This document shows positions 1 to 9,321 of a DNA stretch of 25,708 nucleotides, piece by piece; position 1 is the first letter of the stretch; each line of letters opens with the position of its first letter. Source of the DNA: Chlorokybus atmophyticus. Taxonomy: Eukaryota; Streptophyta; Chlorokybophyceae; Chlorokybales; Chlorokybaceae. Both the position numbers and the translations under genes were made by a program. The stretch is taken from contig RHPI01003079.1 of the NCBI GenBank assembly GCA_009103225.1, forward strand, positions 1 to 25,708, given 5' to 3'. Under the pieces are notes generated by a model. It searched no databases. It was not told where the DNA came from and worked only from the letters and a program-made list of their open reading frames with translations.

Positions 1-83
1 CTAACCCTAACCCTAACCCTAACCCTAACCCTAACCCTAACCCTAACCCTAACCCTAACCCTAACCCTAACCCTAACCCTAAC
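1..83. repeat. Telomeric repeat array (CCCTAA)n
   Basis: Perfect tandem CCCTAA units run from the first base to about position 83 with no variant unit. Read toward the chromosome end this is TTAGGG, so the window starts at a physical chromosome terminus. No degenerate subtelomeric satellite separates the array from the retroelement that follows. Confidence 0.98.
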
Positions 84-154
84 ACAGCACAACAGGTCAG
101 CAAGGCAAGGGTGATCGGCCGCCTCAAGAGGTGGTGAATTAGGTCGGGCACGAC

Positions 155-655
155 ATGGCAGCGCCGACGCTGGTGACCTACCCAGGCTCTTATGCATTCC
201 GCAACGGAGGGCCAGGGCTGGTGTGGGACTCACGACACAGCAGGTTGGAAGAGCCAACAGCTGATGAGCGCGAGCGAGCGATGGGGTTCTTGTCCGGTGC
301 GACGGCAGCGCTAGGACTGAGTGAACAACGATGCCGAGTGCTGCTAGGGCAAGCCATGGACCAAAACAGCATGGTGTGGCTGATGGTTGTCTGCTTGGCG
401 GCACAAGAGTTGGCATCAGGCTTCATGCCGGTGCGACAGCAAGCACGTCAGGCGCCTGCGCCTCTGTCGAGGGGGTGGGAGCATGGTGTACATGATGGTG
501 AGAGTAAAGGGGTGTCTTTTTCGCCTGTGACAGCTGCAAGTGGCAAGAAAGCGGCTATAGATGGTGGCTTGAAGCTTGAGAAGCTTACCGAACAGACCAT
601 GGAGTGGTGTATGGGCGAGTGTGTGACACCGAAGCACCGTGAGCGGCAGAAGCAT
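155..655 (+). pseudogene. Retroelement polyprotein, region upstream of RT, with a methyltransferase-tail-like motif
   Basis: This is an open frame of about 165 codons that leads into the RT segment. Its N-terminal third contains EEPTADERERAMGF, followed about 15 residues later by RVLLGQAMDQN. That layout (acidic and arginine-rich helix, GF, then LGxAMD/N) resembles the end of cytosine-C5 DNA methyltransferases, where a PT.RE...GFP stretch is followed by a GNAV/GRS-like motif. The catalytic parts of a methyltransferase are absent. No gag zinc knuckle (CCHC) and no aspartic protease DTG/DSG triad is visible. The frame continues upstream toward the telomere, so the start at 155 is only the first ATG, not a proven start. 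The methyltransferase comparison is my inference from motif shape and could be convergence. Confidence 0.6.
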
Positions 656-657
656 TA

Positions 658-1523
658 TTGGCGCGCAAGCGCAACTGCTTTGCCTACTCCATCAAGGAGT
701 TGGGAGTCTGCAACTTCTACACGATGGACATTGAGTTGACCTCTCCTGAGCCCATCTTTCGTCAGCAATATCGGCTGATAAAGGTGGAGAAGGAGTTCGT
801 GTTGGACAAGTGTGCTGACTTGTTGGAGGCCGGACTCATTGAGGAGTCGACTTCAGACTTTGCGGCTGCGACAGTGCTGCTAATGAAGAAGGATGCGCAG
901 GGAAACTAGACCTCGAGGAGGATGTGTGGTGACTATCGGCCATTGAATGAGAAGACCAAGGCTGATCGCTACCCCATGCCTATCCCGAAGGCAAAGTTCG
1001 ATGACATCGGCGATGCAAAGGTGTTCTCAATTGTGGACTTGAGGCAAGGCTTCAACCGGATCGCCATTAAGCCTGAGGACCGTGGTAAGACAGCATTTTG
1101 GGGAGTAGATCAGCTCTACCAATGGAAGGTCATGCCGTTCGGCTTGAAGAACGCACCAATGAAGTTTCAGCGCGTGATGGATCGCGTGCTTCGTGGGCTA
1201 CCCTTTTGCAAGATGTTACATCGATGACATCTTGGTGTTTAGCCACACAATGGAGGAGCATCTTGTGCACTTGGAGCGCGTGTTCGAGCGCGTGCGCGAG
1301 GCCGGCATGAGGTGCCATCCGGAGAAGTGCTTGTTCGGGGCTAATCGCATCCCGTACCTGGGGCATGAGATAGTGCCAGACGGCGTCTGCGTGCAGCAAG
1401 CAAAGGTGGATGCCTTGCTGCAAGTGCCTGCGCCGACGGACATAAGTCGACTACGCGCATTTCTCGGCTTGGCGAACTACTATCGGCGGTTCGTGGAGGG
1501 GTACAGCAAGATTGCAAAGCCCT
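658..1523 (+). pseudogene. Retroelement reverse transcriptase domain
   Basis: RT signature motifs occur in the expected order: IVDLRQGFNRI (first catalytic Asp region), VMPFGLKNAP, then CYIDDILVF, which is the YxDD active-site box. LGHEIVPDGV and FLGLANYYRRF, typical of Ty3/gypsy RT and connection regions, follow. The segment is broken. TAG at 907-909 sits just before the RRMCGDYRPLN motif, where the pattern suggests an original Trp codon. A one-base excess in the T-run at 1203-1206 moves the frame immediately before YIDD. A second shift at about 1522 restores the downstream frame. The catalytic residues themselves are intact, so decay looks fairly recent. Confidence 0.95.
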
Positions 1524-2061
1524 TAATGAGTTATTGAGGAAGGAGAAGGCGTGGTGCTGGTCGGAAGAGTGTCAACGCGCCTTTGAGCTTCTTAAGGAGA
1601 AGCCGTGTACTGCGCCAGTGCTGAGATGGGCAGACTACAACCGTCCTTTCATCCTACACACAGACTGGAGCCGCCTGGGCATAGGGGCCGTGTTGTGTCA
1701 GAAGGGTGACAATGGGAAGGAGTATGCGGTGACGTATGGCAGCCGAAGCAACAACAACACTGAGGCCAACTACAATTCCTATGAGGGGGAGTGTTTGGCG
1801 GCGGTGTGGGCCATTGTTCACTTCAAACCGTTTTTGTATGGACGTCCCTTCACGCTGATCATCGCCGACCATCAGCCTTTGGAGTGGTTAATGTGCAACG
1901 ACAAGCTTATAGGGAAGCATGCCAGATGGGCGCTCATACTGCAAGAGTATGCGTTCAGCATTGAACACCGAGCTGGTGTTGACAACATGGAAGCAGATGG
2001 GCTGAGTAGGAACCCAAACCCATCATCTATGGACGAGAGTGAGGCACGGCATGACTAAGCC
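1524..2061 (+). pseudogene. Retroelement RNase H domain
   Basis: The segment carries the RT-linked RNase H pattern of Ty3/gypsy elements: FILHTDWSRLGIGAVLCQ, YEGECLAAVWAI with the catalytic Glu, IIADHQPLEWL with an Asp, and NMEADGLSRNP at the C-terminal end. This set supplies the expected D-E-D positions. The frame closes at TAA 2056-2058 but continues open in the same frame downstream, so the stop is an internal nonsense change rather than the natural end. Confidence 0.93.
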
Positions 2062-2633
2062 ATGCCCGTGGCTGAGTTTTTGGCCTTCCGTGTGGCGTCA
2101 TTGCTTGTATTGGCGGGTTCCGCAGACATGTACGCAACCACGCGCCAAAACGCAGCAGATGAGCGCGATGGTGATGGTGTTATGATGGCTTTGGCATCTG
2201 CACCAGCCCCGACGGTTGACAACGTTGATGGGAAGGAAGCCGAGGCTTCAAATGATGTATGGGGTGATGAGCAAGTGCTTGCTTACCTTAAGACCGGGCT
2301 GTTTCAAGCTGGGTGCGAACGGCGACACGTGATCGTGTGTGGCAACGTGCGCAACGGTTTTGGTGGGAGGGAGACCACCTTGTGCGCTTGATGCCTGATG
2401 GAGGTGTGAGGATTGTGCCTCAGCCACATGAGAGGAAGCCGCTTGTGGAGCTGCTTCTTGAGAAGATGGGCCACTTTGGTGTGAAGAGGACACTTAGGCT
2501 TGTGCAATCAGCATATTGGTGGGCTGGCATGCAGTCTACCGTGGCGGGAGTGGTCGCAAGTTGTGTGGAGTGCGAGAGGGTGAAGGCGAGCTTCAATGCC
2601 AAGCACCCACAGCTGCACCCTCTGCCAATATAA
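2062..2633 (+). pseudogene. Retroelement linker and integrase zinc-binding region
   Basis: An acidic linker of about 85 residues precedes the integrase N-terminal region. After a frameshift near 2320-2335 the frame reads through WWEGDHLVRL and MGHFGVKRT to ASCVECERVK. The last supplies the CxxC half of the HHCC zinc-binding module that recognises Ty3/retroviral long terminal repeats; the histidine half is only partly recognisable. TAA at 2631-2633 interrupts the frame just before the integrase core. Confidence 0.85.
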
Positions 2634-3557
2634 GGACTACTCTATCGATGGAGCCTAGATCTGGCCGGAGACCTACTAGTCAGCAAAAGAGGCAATCGCT
2701 ACGTGCTCGTGATGATGGAGCACTTCTCAAGAGGGGTCGAGGTGGTGGCGGTGGCGTTGCCGTTGATGGAGAGCAAGCTGGTTGCTGAGGCTTTCCTTGA
2801 CCAAGCGCTGAGCAGATTCGGAGCCTGTGCCAAGGTTCTCACTGACCAAGGCACTGAGTTTCGCGGCCAGTTCGATGACTTGTTGGCGCAAGCCTTCATT
2901 GATCATCGTAGGACTTCCCGTGATCATCCCCAAGCTGATGGGCTTGCGGAGAGCATGGTACAGGCGGTGAAGAAAGGGCTTTGCAAGTACTATCTCACTC
3001 ACAACAAGAGCGACTGGGACTTGGCGTTGCCGTGGCTAGCGATGGGCTACCGCATGACGCGAAAAGCTGCGCTGAGCTCATACAGCCCCTACTTCTTGTT
3101 GTATGGGAGAGAGCCCATACTGCTTACATCAATTAGGAGGCTGGTTGAGCAGGAGCTTGACTTGGAGGATCCCAATGTGTGGGAGAGAGAGATAGCAAAG
3201 CGTGCAGAGCTGTTTCGGTGTGTAATGCCAATGGCACTTGGCAACCTGCAAGTGGCACAACACCGCGACACGCTGCGCTATGCCAGGGTGAGGAGTGGCT
3301 TCTACAAGCCAAGACTGCAGAAGTTTCAGCCTGGAGACTTCATCTATCTGCAGAGGAAGACCAAGGACACATTGGGCACGAGTGCGAGTCGCACCATTCT
3401 ACGTGTGAAGAAGGTCCTCAGCAACGGAGTGTTGTTGCTGGAGGGAGCTGATGCCCGCACTACCAAGGAGCACATGAAGAACTGCGCTTCTTGTCATCTG
3501 CCCAACGTGGATGACCACGTGGATCCGTCGACGGCAATACCAGGTGTGGATCACCGT
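2634..3557 (+). pseudogene. Retroelement integrase core and C-terminal region
   Basis: The integrase catalytic D,D-35-E triad is present as SLDLAGD, then LTDQGTEF, then HPQADGLAESM. These are followed by the LPWLAMGYR and SPYFLLYGREP motifs common to Ty3/gypsy integrases. A basic C-terminal region with KFQPGDFIYLQRK follows; this GD-Y-like module is typical of the integrase C-terminus. The core itself is open from 2634 to TGA 3573-3575. There is no chromodomain after the core. A PHD finger occupies that position instead. Confidence 0.93.
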
Positions 3558-3710
3558 TGTGAGCGGTGTGGTTGAGCAGACGGCTGGGACACCATGCTGC
3601 GGTGCGACAGGTGTGTTGCCGGTTGGCATATGGAGTGCCTCCGCCCGCCACTAGATGAAATTCCTGATAGGGCATGGTACTGTCCGGCATGTATGAGTAG
3701 TAGCGTGTGA
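3558..3710 (+). pseudogene. PHD finger at the C-terminus of the retroelement polyprotein
   Basis: Reading in the integrase frame through TGA 3573-3575, the residues follow the Cys4-His-Cys3 order: CERC, then MLRCDRC, GWHMEC and, after an Asp/Glu-Pro stretch, WYCPAC. The GWHxxC and WxCPxC boxes are diagnostic of PHD fingers, which read histone H3 tails. The natural stop is TGA 3708-3710. By position the module would take the targeting role that chromodomains have in chromoviruses. The TGA splits the first metal-binding pair from the rest, so this copy cannot make an intact finger. Confidence 0.85.
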
Positions 3711-6011
3711 ATCAGCTGCAGGCGCACGAGGACGTTGGCGCTCAGCTGCAAGGGGTGGTGACACGCATCTTTCATGTGTATGTGTATACCTCGTGAGATG
3801 AGTGGTAATTTGAGACAGCACAACAGTGTTTCATGGTGTACAATAGCATGCTGACATGCATGGCAAGGAGGTTGTACGACGAGTTCAAGCAACGAGGAGT
3901 GAAGGCACGACATATGCTTCTGTCAGCACTCGCGCCTCTTAGGACTGCGAGGGATCTTGTTGGGATTTGTGTAATGGTTGTAGATGGTGGACTTTGCAAT
4001 GCCATGCTTCTCGCTTGCCTCCCTAATGGCCCCTGCCTTCACATCATCCACAGCCATGGCAACCTGTACATTATATAATCATGCCACGCCCATGTTATTA
4101 AAGAGAGCGCATGTGCGTTACGTGAGCCCCACAGCCTGTCGCAGAGCCTTCTTGCTGCGACCCCTTAGCCTCTTCAGGCTGCACGGAGCTGAAGGTGTGT
4201 TGGCAGAGCGTTAGTTGCTCTCCATAGGGGTAGACTCCTGCGCCCACAAAGCAACACAGTCAACCACACAAAGCCACTCGCATACACACGCAATGTCATG
4301 GTATTGGTCACCGTCCGCGAAGTCTCCTCGACCATGCCTATGTAGCCAGGCATTCGCGCTTGCTATTTGCGTGATGATCGCGCGGCGTACGACTGCCACG
4401 GCGGTTGTGAGTCGTGGATACCATTGTAGGTGTCTCCATTTTGGCTTAGCTCAAACTGCATTGAGTTCCAACGGTTCCGTCGATTGAACTCACAACTAGC
4501 CATTGCTTTCTGACAGCACAGATGTAAGTAAATGCGGCTGTACTATAAGTAGCAAACTTAGCCATATTGTTACTTAAAACAACTATGAGTTTAACGAAGC
4601 AAAAGGCCTGATCAACGCCCCAACCTCTACAATACAAAGCCTACACATGAGCTTGGTGTGTTTGCGATTGTTGTGTATGGATGCGGAGCACACAAATTGC
4701 CTTTGCCGCACACACTAGTTGCGCGTGCTCACATTGCTGAGCATACACTCCCATCTGTCAGGGTCTTACCATCACACTTCTTAGTAGCACCCATAGCTCC
4801 TACTTAATAGGGAACATACACACATACACGTGCGTCTTGCTATCAAGGGAAGGCCCTGTGAGCACAGCACCTAGGTAGGTGGCTTGTTGGCTTGCTGCCT
4901 ACATAGCTTCCTCTACACTTAGCTATGCTAGGTGGGAGCTCTTTTCAGCTGAGTTCGTATGTCTACAACAGCCTCGGCCTTGCGTACAGCGATAACATCA
5001 TCATCGCGCACACCATCAGCAACCAACAACCACATCCTCGAGAAGGACCAGCCCTCGTGGACGCCCGGCCCGACAGCAGTAAGGTCAAGGGGTGATGATG
5101 ATAAGCCACTCCCTGAGCCCCAAGTTCAACTGCACACTTGTGGTAGGCATGCAGGTATAGTGTAACCAGCAACAAGACAACCTTGTAGACTAGCATATGC
5201 GTATGCCATGTGCTGCATCCCCATACCTTTGCAGTTTGGGAGTCATCTTGTGTTGATTGCCGCGCGCGTATAACCACCATTGCACTTGCTTTCCATAAAA
5301 GCACACTCACTCTCACTCTTAACACCTCCCTCGCACCCCCAACGCCACAAACCCTTCACACAACACAATATACCTCAATTGCACATTTACAGCAACTGTA
5401 ATTATTTTGAACGACTAAAATCACACATATACATTGCCCGCCACACTTTTTTAAATAAGTTTGGATTGTTTGAAAACAAACCAAGTTAGGGGTGTATGAT
5501 GCACAACAAGGGCTAAAAGCAGCCTCAGCAATGCATATTTAGATAACTACACTACCTCCGTTTGATAGTTCAAAGTCAACCAAACCTTGCACACACTTCT
5601 GCCACCCACTGCTTGGTGGGCTCCCATGGCGCCAATACTTGCAGAATGGGCTACACCTTTATTCTCCACCCCCATTGGCCACTAGGAGCACACCTATACA
5701 CCGTACACCACCGTTGGCCGCCAATACAATGCACTAGGTAGGCCAAAACAGGTTATAGCATTGTCCGAAATAGGGCATTACTACACTATACCTAGCACAT
5801 TCGCCGTCATCGCAACGCACGATCAGCACCAAGGTCACACACTCCTCAGCGTGTAGTCACTAGGGGACCTACTTCAACATGCCTCGAGATCACATCCTGA
5901 TCACTGAAGACCGCTTTCATCGCACGCCCAGTTCTAATCGAGCGAGCAGCTTGCTATTACTCTGGTTTCCGGCTGTTATCAGCATTCCAGCGCCGTTATC
6001 GTACGATCTTA
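3711..6011. other. Intergenic DNA without a convincing gene
   Basis: No known domain or spliceable gene is visible. The longest frame (3833-4075, +) has ordinary composition but no motif I recognise, and may belong to the lost 3' part of the retroelement. From about 5390 the sequence becomes AT-richer with short CA-rich stretches. Nothing in it is supported as a gene, RNA gene or regulatory site. Confidence 0.5.
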
Positions 6012-6143
6012 CATGTCGTACTACGCCTCTGACACTGCCTTGCGGACAAGCGTTATTGCTTGCACGCTATTTGTCTATCAGCTTTCAGGCGAGTATTCTG
6101 AATACGTGCCTGAGGCCGGCTGTCGGCAGAGTAGTACGACATG
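6012..6143. repeat. Imperfect inverted repeat (possible foldback or MITE remnant)
   Basis: CATGTCGTACTAC at 6012-6024 is matched exactly by its reverse complement at 6131-6143. Weaker complementarity continues inward around CTCTGACACTGCC and the opposite GGC-rich arm. The structure is about 132 bp across. No target-site duplication was recognised. Confidence 0.45.
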
Positions 6144-6365
6144 CCTTGGATAGTACAATACCAAGAACCGCGCGTGTCACGGGGCATCATTGTTTCTTGC
6201 CGTCGGGGCAGGGAGTGTGGGCGTTGGGGGCGTTGGGGTTTGGGGGGGCGAGGTTGTGGCTGTCCGCGCATGCCAGGCGGGGGGCGCTGATGCGACACCT
6301 GTGGCCTGCCTTGCTTGCAAACACCGGAGCCGCTGAGCTGCGCGCCGCTAGCAGAGTCTGGGTGC

Positions 6366-6366
<1 letters not shown>

Positions 6367-6411
<45 letters not shown>
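6367..6411. repeat. (CT)n microsatellite
   Basis: About 22 uninterrupted CT dinucleotides lie 180 bp upstream of the start codon of the gene at 6593. A pyrimidine tract in this position may be part of the promoter or 5' UTR, but nothing proves it. Confidence 0.95.
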
Positions 6412-6413
<2 letters not shown>

Positions 6414-6592
6414 CCTATATCTGCGCGGGTTGACCCCCGCTCTGCATGCTTTAGTGGTGGTATGCGCTCTCTGCGATTGGTTTGCCCATGTGCACGCCCG
6501 CACTCATTTCATCCCCCACTTCTTGCAGCAAGAAGAGCGTGTGTGGAGGACCTTGCGGTTTTGACGCGACAACAGGGAGCGCGTAGACAAGC

Positions 6593-9167
6593 ATGGCGCT
6601 GATGCGCGTGGTGGCGCTGATGCTTTTTCTGCTCGTCCAACCCCTCGCTGCAGGTGAGAAGAAGGACGAGCGAGGCACTGCGCGTGCCTGGTACCCCTCC
6701 TCCTTCCCTTCCTCTTCCGAGGAGGAGGAGGAGGAGAGTACCTCTCTTTGCATGCATGCCAGTGTGTTGGCTTTCCTCTTTTATTGCACCAACTAGGCTC
6801 GCTTCTCGGTGCTGACGTCTTCACCCATACGTTGTGCAGCTGCCACGGCTGTAGTTGCTGGACGATTGTTCTGCGACAAATGCAACAGCGGCATCCAAGT
6901 CCCCATCTCGCGCGGCAAGGTATGCTCCGGTACTAAGGGCAGGCAAGTCCCCTCAGCAGTGGGTGGAAGCCTGGGCTTATTCAGTCAAGGCGCCATGTAT
7001 ATCCATACGTTCTTGACATGTTTTTTCTGCACGTGTGAGAGAGTGAGCCCAATCTCATCTGGTTGACATATCATGCACGTGTGCAGGTGGTGCTCAATTG
7101 CACAACTTATGTCACTATCGACACGACGTATGATGATGACTACTATTACGCGTCCAATCCGGTTGTGTTGAACTCCAGCCAATCGACGCTTACGAATGCA
7201 GACGGCACCTTCAGCTTTGACAATGTCTATATGACAGACCAATACGTTGCAAGCTTGTATAACAGCTCTGTGCCGCCTTTCTCAGACTATTACAGAGTGT
7301 TCTTCCCAGTGCACTGCAACGTGTACGTGCCTGCATCAGCGCCATGCACTGCTGCGGCCATCACCTACCCTATCAGCAACAATGTAGACTGCACGAGTCG
7401 GATAGGAAGCCCTCTTTCTGCCCCTTACGAGGCTTCTCCAAGCCTCGCTTCCGTGTTCAGTCCACAGGATGCCTCCACTTACGCCCTTGGCAACTTTTGC
7501 CTTGCGCCGGCGCAAACACCTTCACCGCCGACGTGCCCGTTTCCCTCCGCTGCGCCCTCACTGCGACGGCTGTTCTACACCAGACCCGTCCCCGCCGGCA
7601 GCCAAGCAAGCGATGAGTTCGGACGGAGGTTGGAGATTGCCTTCTGGAACGATGCAACTGGCCGTAGTGTAACGGTGCTTGAAGCCTGCACCCTCCCTTA
7701 CTCTCCTCACAGCGTGGAAGCCGTCGACCTTTCTCTAAGCAAGTTTGGTGGTTACGCTAGCACCCTTCAAGTCGTAGGAGGTACGTGTGTGAGCACAGAG
7801 GTGCGCATATGAAGCAATGCCAACATGCCTGCTTGAACCGAGCGTATGGCAGAGAACCTTTACTTCTTGGGGCGCAACTGCTCCAGCCACACTGTGGGGG
7901 TGTTTCGCAAGCCTGCGGCATGGCATCCTGACCGCTATCAGCGCAACACGCGCTTTGCCCAACCCGTTCTCATCAATGCCAACTACACTTACTACCACAC
8001 GTTTGCTGTTGATGTGGACGGTGAGAAAGCTTGGGAGAGCGCGAGGAAGCGCGCAATGCATTGTACAGGTAGCTTATAGCTCTCTTGTGGTGCTCAGCTC
8101 TCGGAAAGGAGTATGTGTACTTCTCGGCGCTATCACCGATTGGAGGTGGTGGCAACTCGTTTGTCACGCATTTTGCCGTTCAGACTGCCACCTGGCGCCA
8201 GGCGGTACTCCTGGAAGTGTATGATGATTACGAGTATGAAGGCGTACAAAGCCCAGGGGCTGCATGGGTTTCGTTGTACACCATTCAGGTTGATTCCGCA
8301 GGTGCGTGTGTAACAGTTCAGGTCAAAATAGAGTGTGGAGAACAATAACAGCACAACTCCCCTCGGCCGTGATGGCTATGCACAGAGGCGCTCTCCTTGA
8401 TAACGGTTGACTTCAATGCGTTACTCTTAAATGTGGTTGTGTTGCGTGGCTTGCAGCGACGCCGCACAGGGTGTGGTGGGGTTGGCGGGACGACTCTGCC
8501 GCATATCAGTCCTGCTCCGTCAGCTATGGAGACATCTCTCCCGATCATCGTTCCATTACAAACCAGCAGCTATGGGATTATTGTGTTGATTTGCTGTCTA
8601 TCGACCAAGGTGCACATACACACGCACGCATGCGCACTGGCGCCAACAACCATGATGCGTAAGCACTGCTCATCGCATGGTTAATGACAGTCCATGGAAG
8701 GCTGTTTGTGTTACACGATGGGTACTTGCTCGACGGGCCAAGGCTGTCAGTATTCAACATATCTGGAGAAGGCCCTGTCCCCATCCTCAGCAATCGCCCA
8801 CTTGGGATCAGTTTTGCAAAGACCATAGCATACTACGCTCCAGCAAGTATATACCCCCCCCNACACACACACACACACACACACACGCACACCACCACCT
8901 CTCACTCCCCTCTCACACGCAATTGTCAACGCAGACTACCTGTTTTTCAGCGTGCCGAATTGGTTGAACTTTGGCAGCAGCGATGCAACAGCGTATGTGG
9001 AATTGTCACAGCTGGTGGGCAAGGCGGAGCTTGACGCTTGTCTTGCAGTTTCTGGCAGCAGCGATGAAGACCAGCCGTGTGCTGCAACAGGTGTTGCCAC
9101 TAGTGGCAACCGTCCCGTCCACATTGTGACTCCCCCCCCGGGCGGCAGCATCGCCCTGTTCTATTGA
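6593..9167 (+). CDS. Secreted 582-residue protein, Ole e 1-like N-terminus and beta-propeller-like body (8 exons)
   Basis: Exons: 6593-6653, 6840-6919, 7087-7780, 7853-8020, 8098-8301, 8457-8609, 8691-8846, 8935-9167. All seven introns are GT-AG and the phases agree throughout (1,0,1,1,1,1,1). Residues 1-20 form a signal peptide ending LVQPLAA, so the protein should be secreted. Residues 25-95 (VAGRLFCDKC, then NADGTFSFDNVY) resemble the pollen Ole e 1/extensin-type beta-sandwich, which typically starts VxGxVxCDxC; this assignment is tentative. From about residue 255 there are repeated beta-strand units such as LYFLGRNC, YVYFSAL, GRLFVLHDG and YLFFSVPNW, suggesting a propeller-like fold. Many Cys and N-glycosylation sequons fit an extracellular protein. 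No catalytic motif is seen. The stop TGA is followed by AATAAA 149 bp on. The function is unknown. Confidence 0.82.
8862..8888. repeat. (CA)n microsatellite with an ambiguous base inside intron 7
   Basis: A C-run, one N (8862) and a CA repeat lie inside the last intron (8847-8934) of the 582-residue protein gene. The length of this intron is therefore uncertain, but the flanking exons join in frame. Confidence 0.9.
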
Positions 9168-9315
9168 ATGATGGTGAGGGCATGCATGTGCATGCGCCCT
9201 CGTGCACAGTCATCTGTCATCGTGCGAGTGGGCATGCATACAACGCACGCAACTGTTTTCAGGAAACGTGTGGACAACAAACGCACCTTATTGATCCGCA
9301 AAAGACTAGGATGCA

Positions 9316-9321
9316 ATAAAC
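9316..9321 (+). promoter_or_regulatory. Polyadenylation signal AATAAA
   Basis: A canonical AATAAA hexamer lies 149 bp downstream of the stop codon at 9165-9167, on the coding strand. It supports the 3' end chosen for that gene. Confidence 0.5.

Larger units (their letters stand above)
84..3710 (+). mobile_element. Decayed, 5'-truncated Ty3/gypsy-type retroelement abutting the telomere
   Basis: The order of domains is reverse transcriptase, RNase H, integrase zinc-binding region, integrase core, integrase C-terminal region and a PHD finger, as in Ty3/gypsy (Metaviridae-like) polyproteins. The reading frame of the first segment is still open upstream of 155, apart from one TAG at 140-142, and runs into the telomere. 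Any 5' LTR, gag and most upstream sequence are therefore gone. The copy is dead: in-frame stops lie at 907-909, 2056-2058, 2631-2633 and 3573-3575. The frame also shifts near 656, 1203-1206 (an extra T), 1522 and 2320-2335. No LTR pair can be seen, so a 3' LTR after 3710 cannot be delimited. A purine-rich run near 3750-3758 could be a polypurine tract, but this is weak. Confidence 0.93.

Noticed and set aside
5879-6433. A 184-codon plus-strand frame ending in Ser-Leu repeats
   Set aside because: The tail is the (CT)n repeat, the body overlaps an inverted repeat, and composition is not protein-like. It lies in the upstream region of the gene at 6593.
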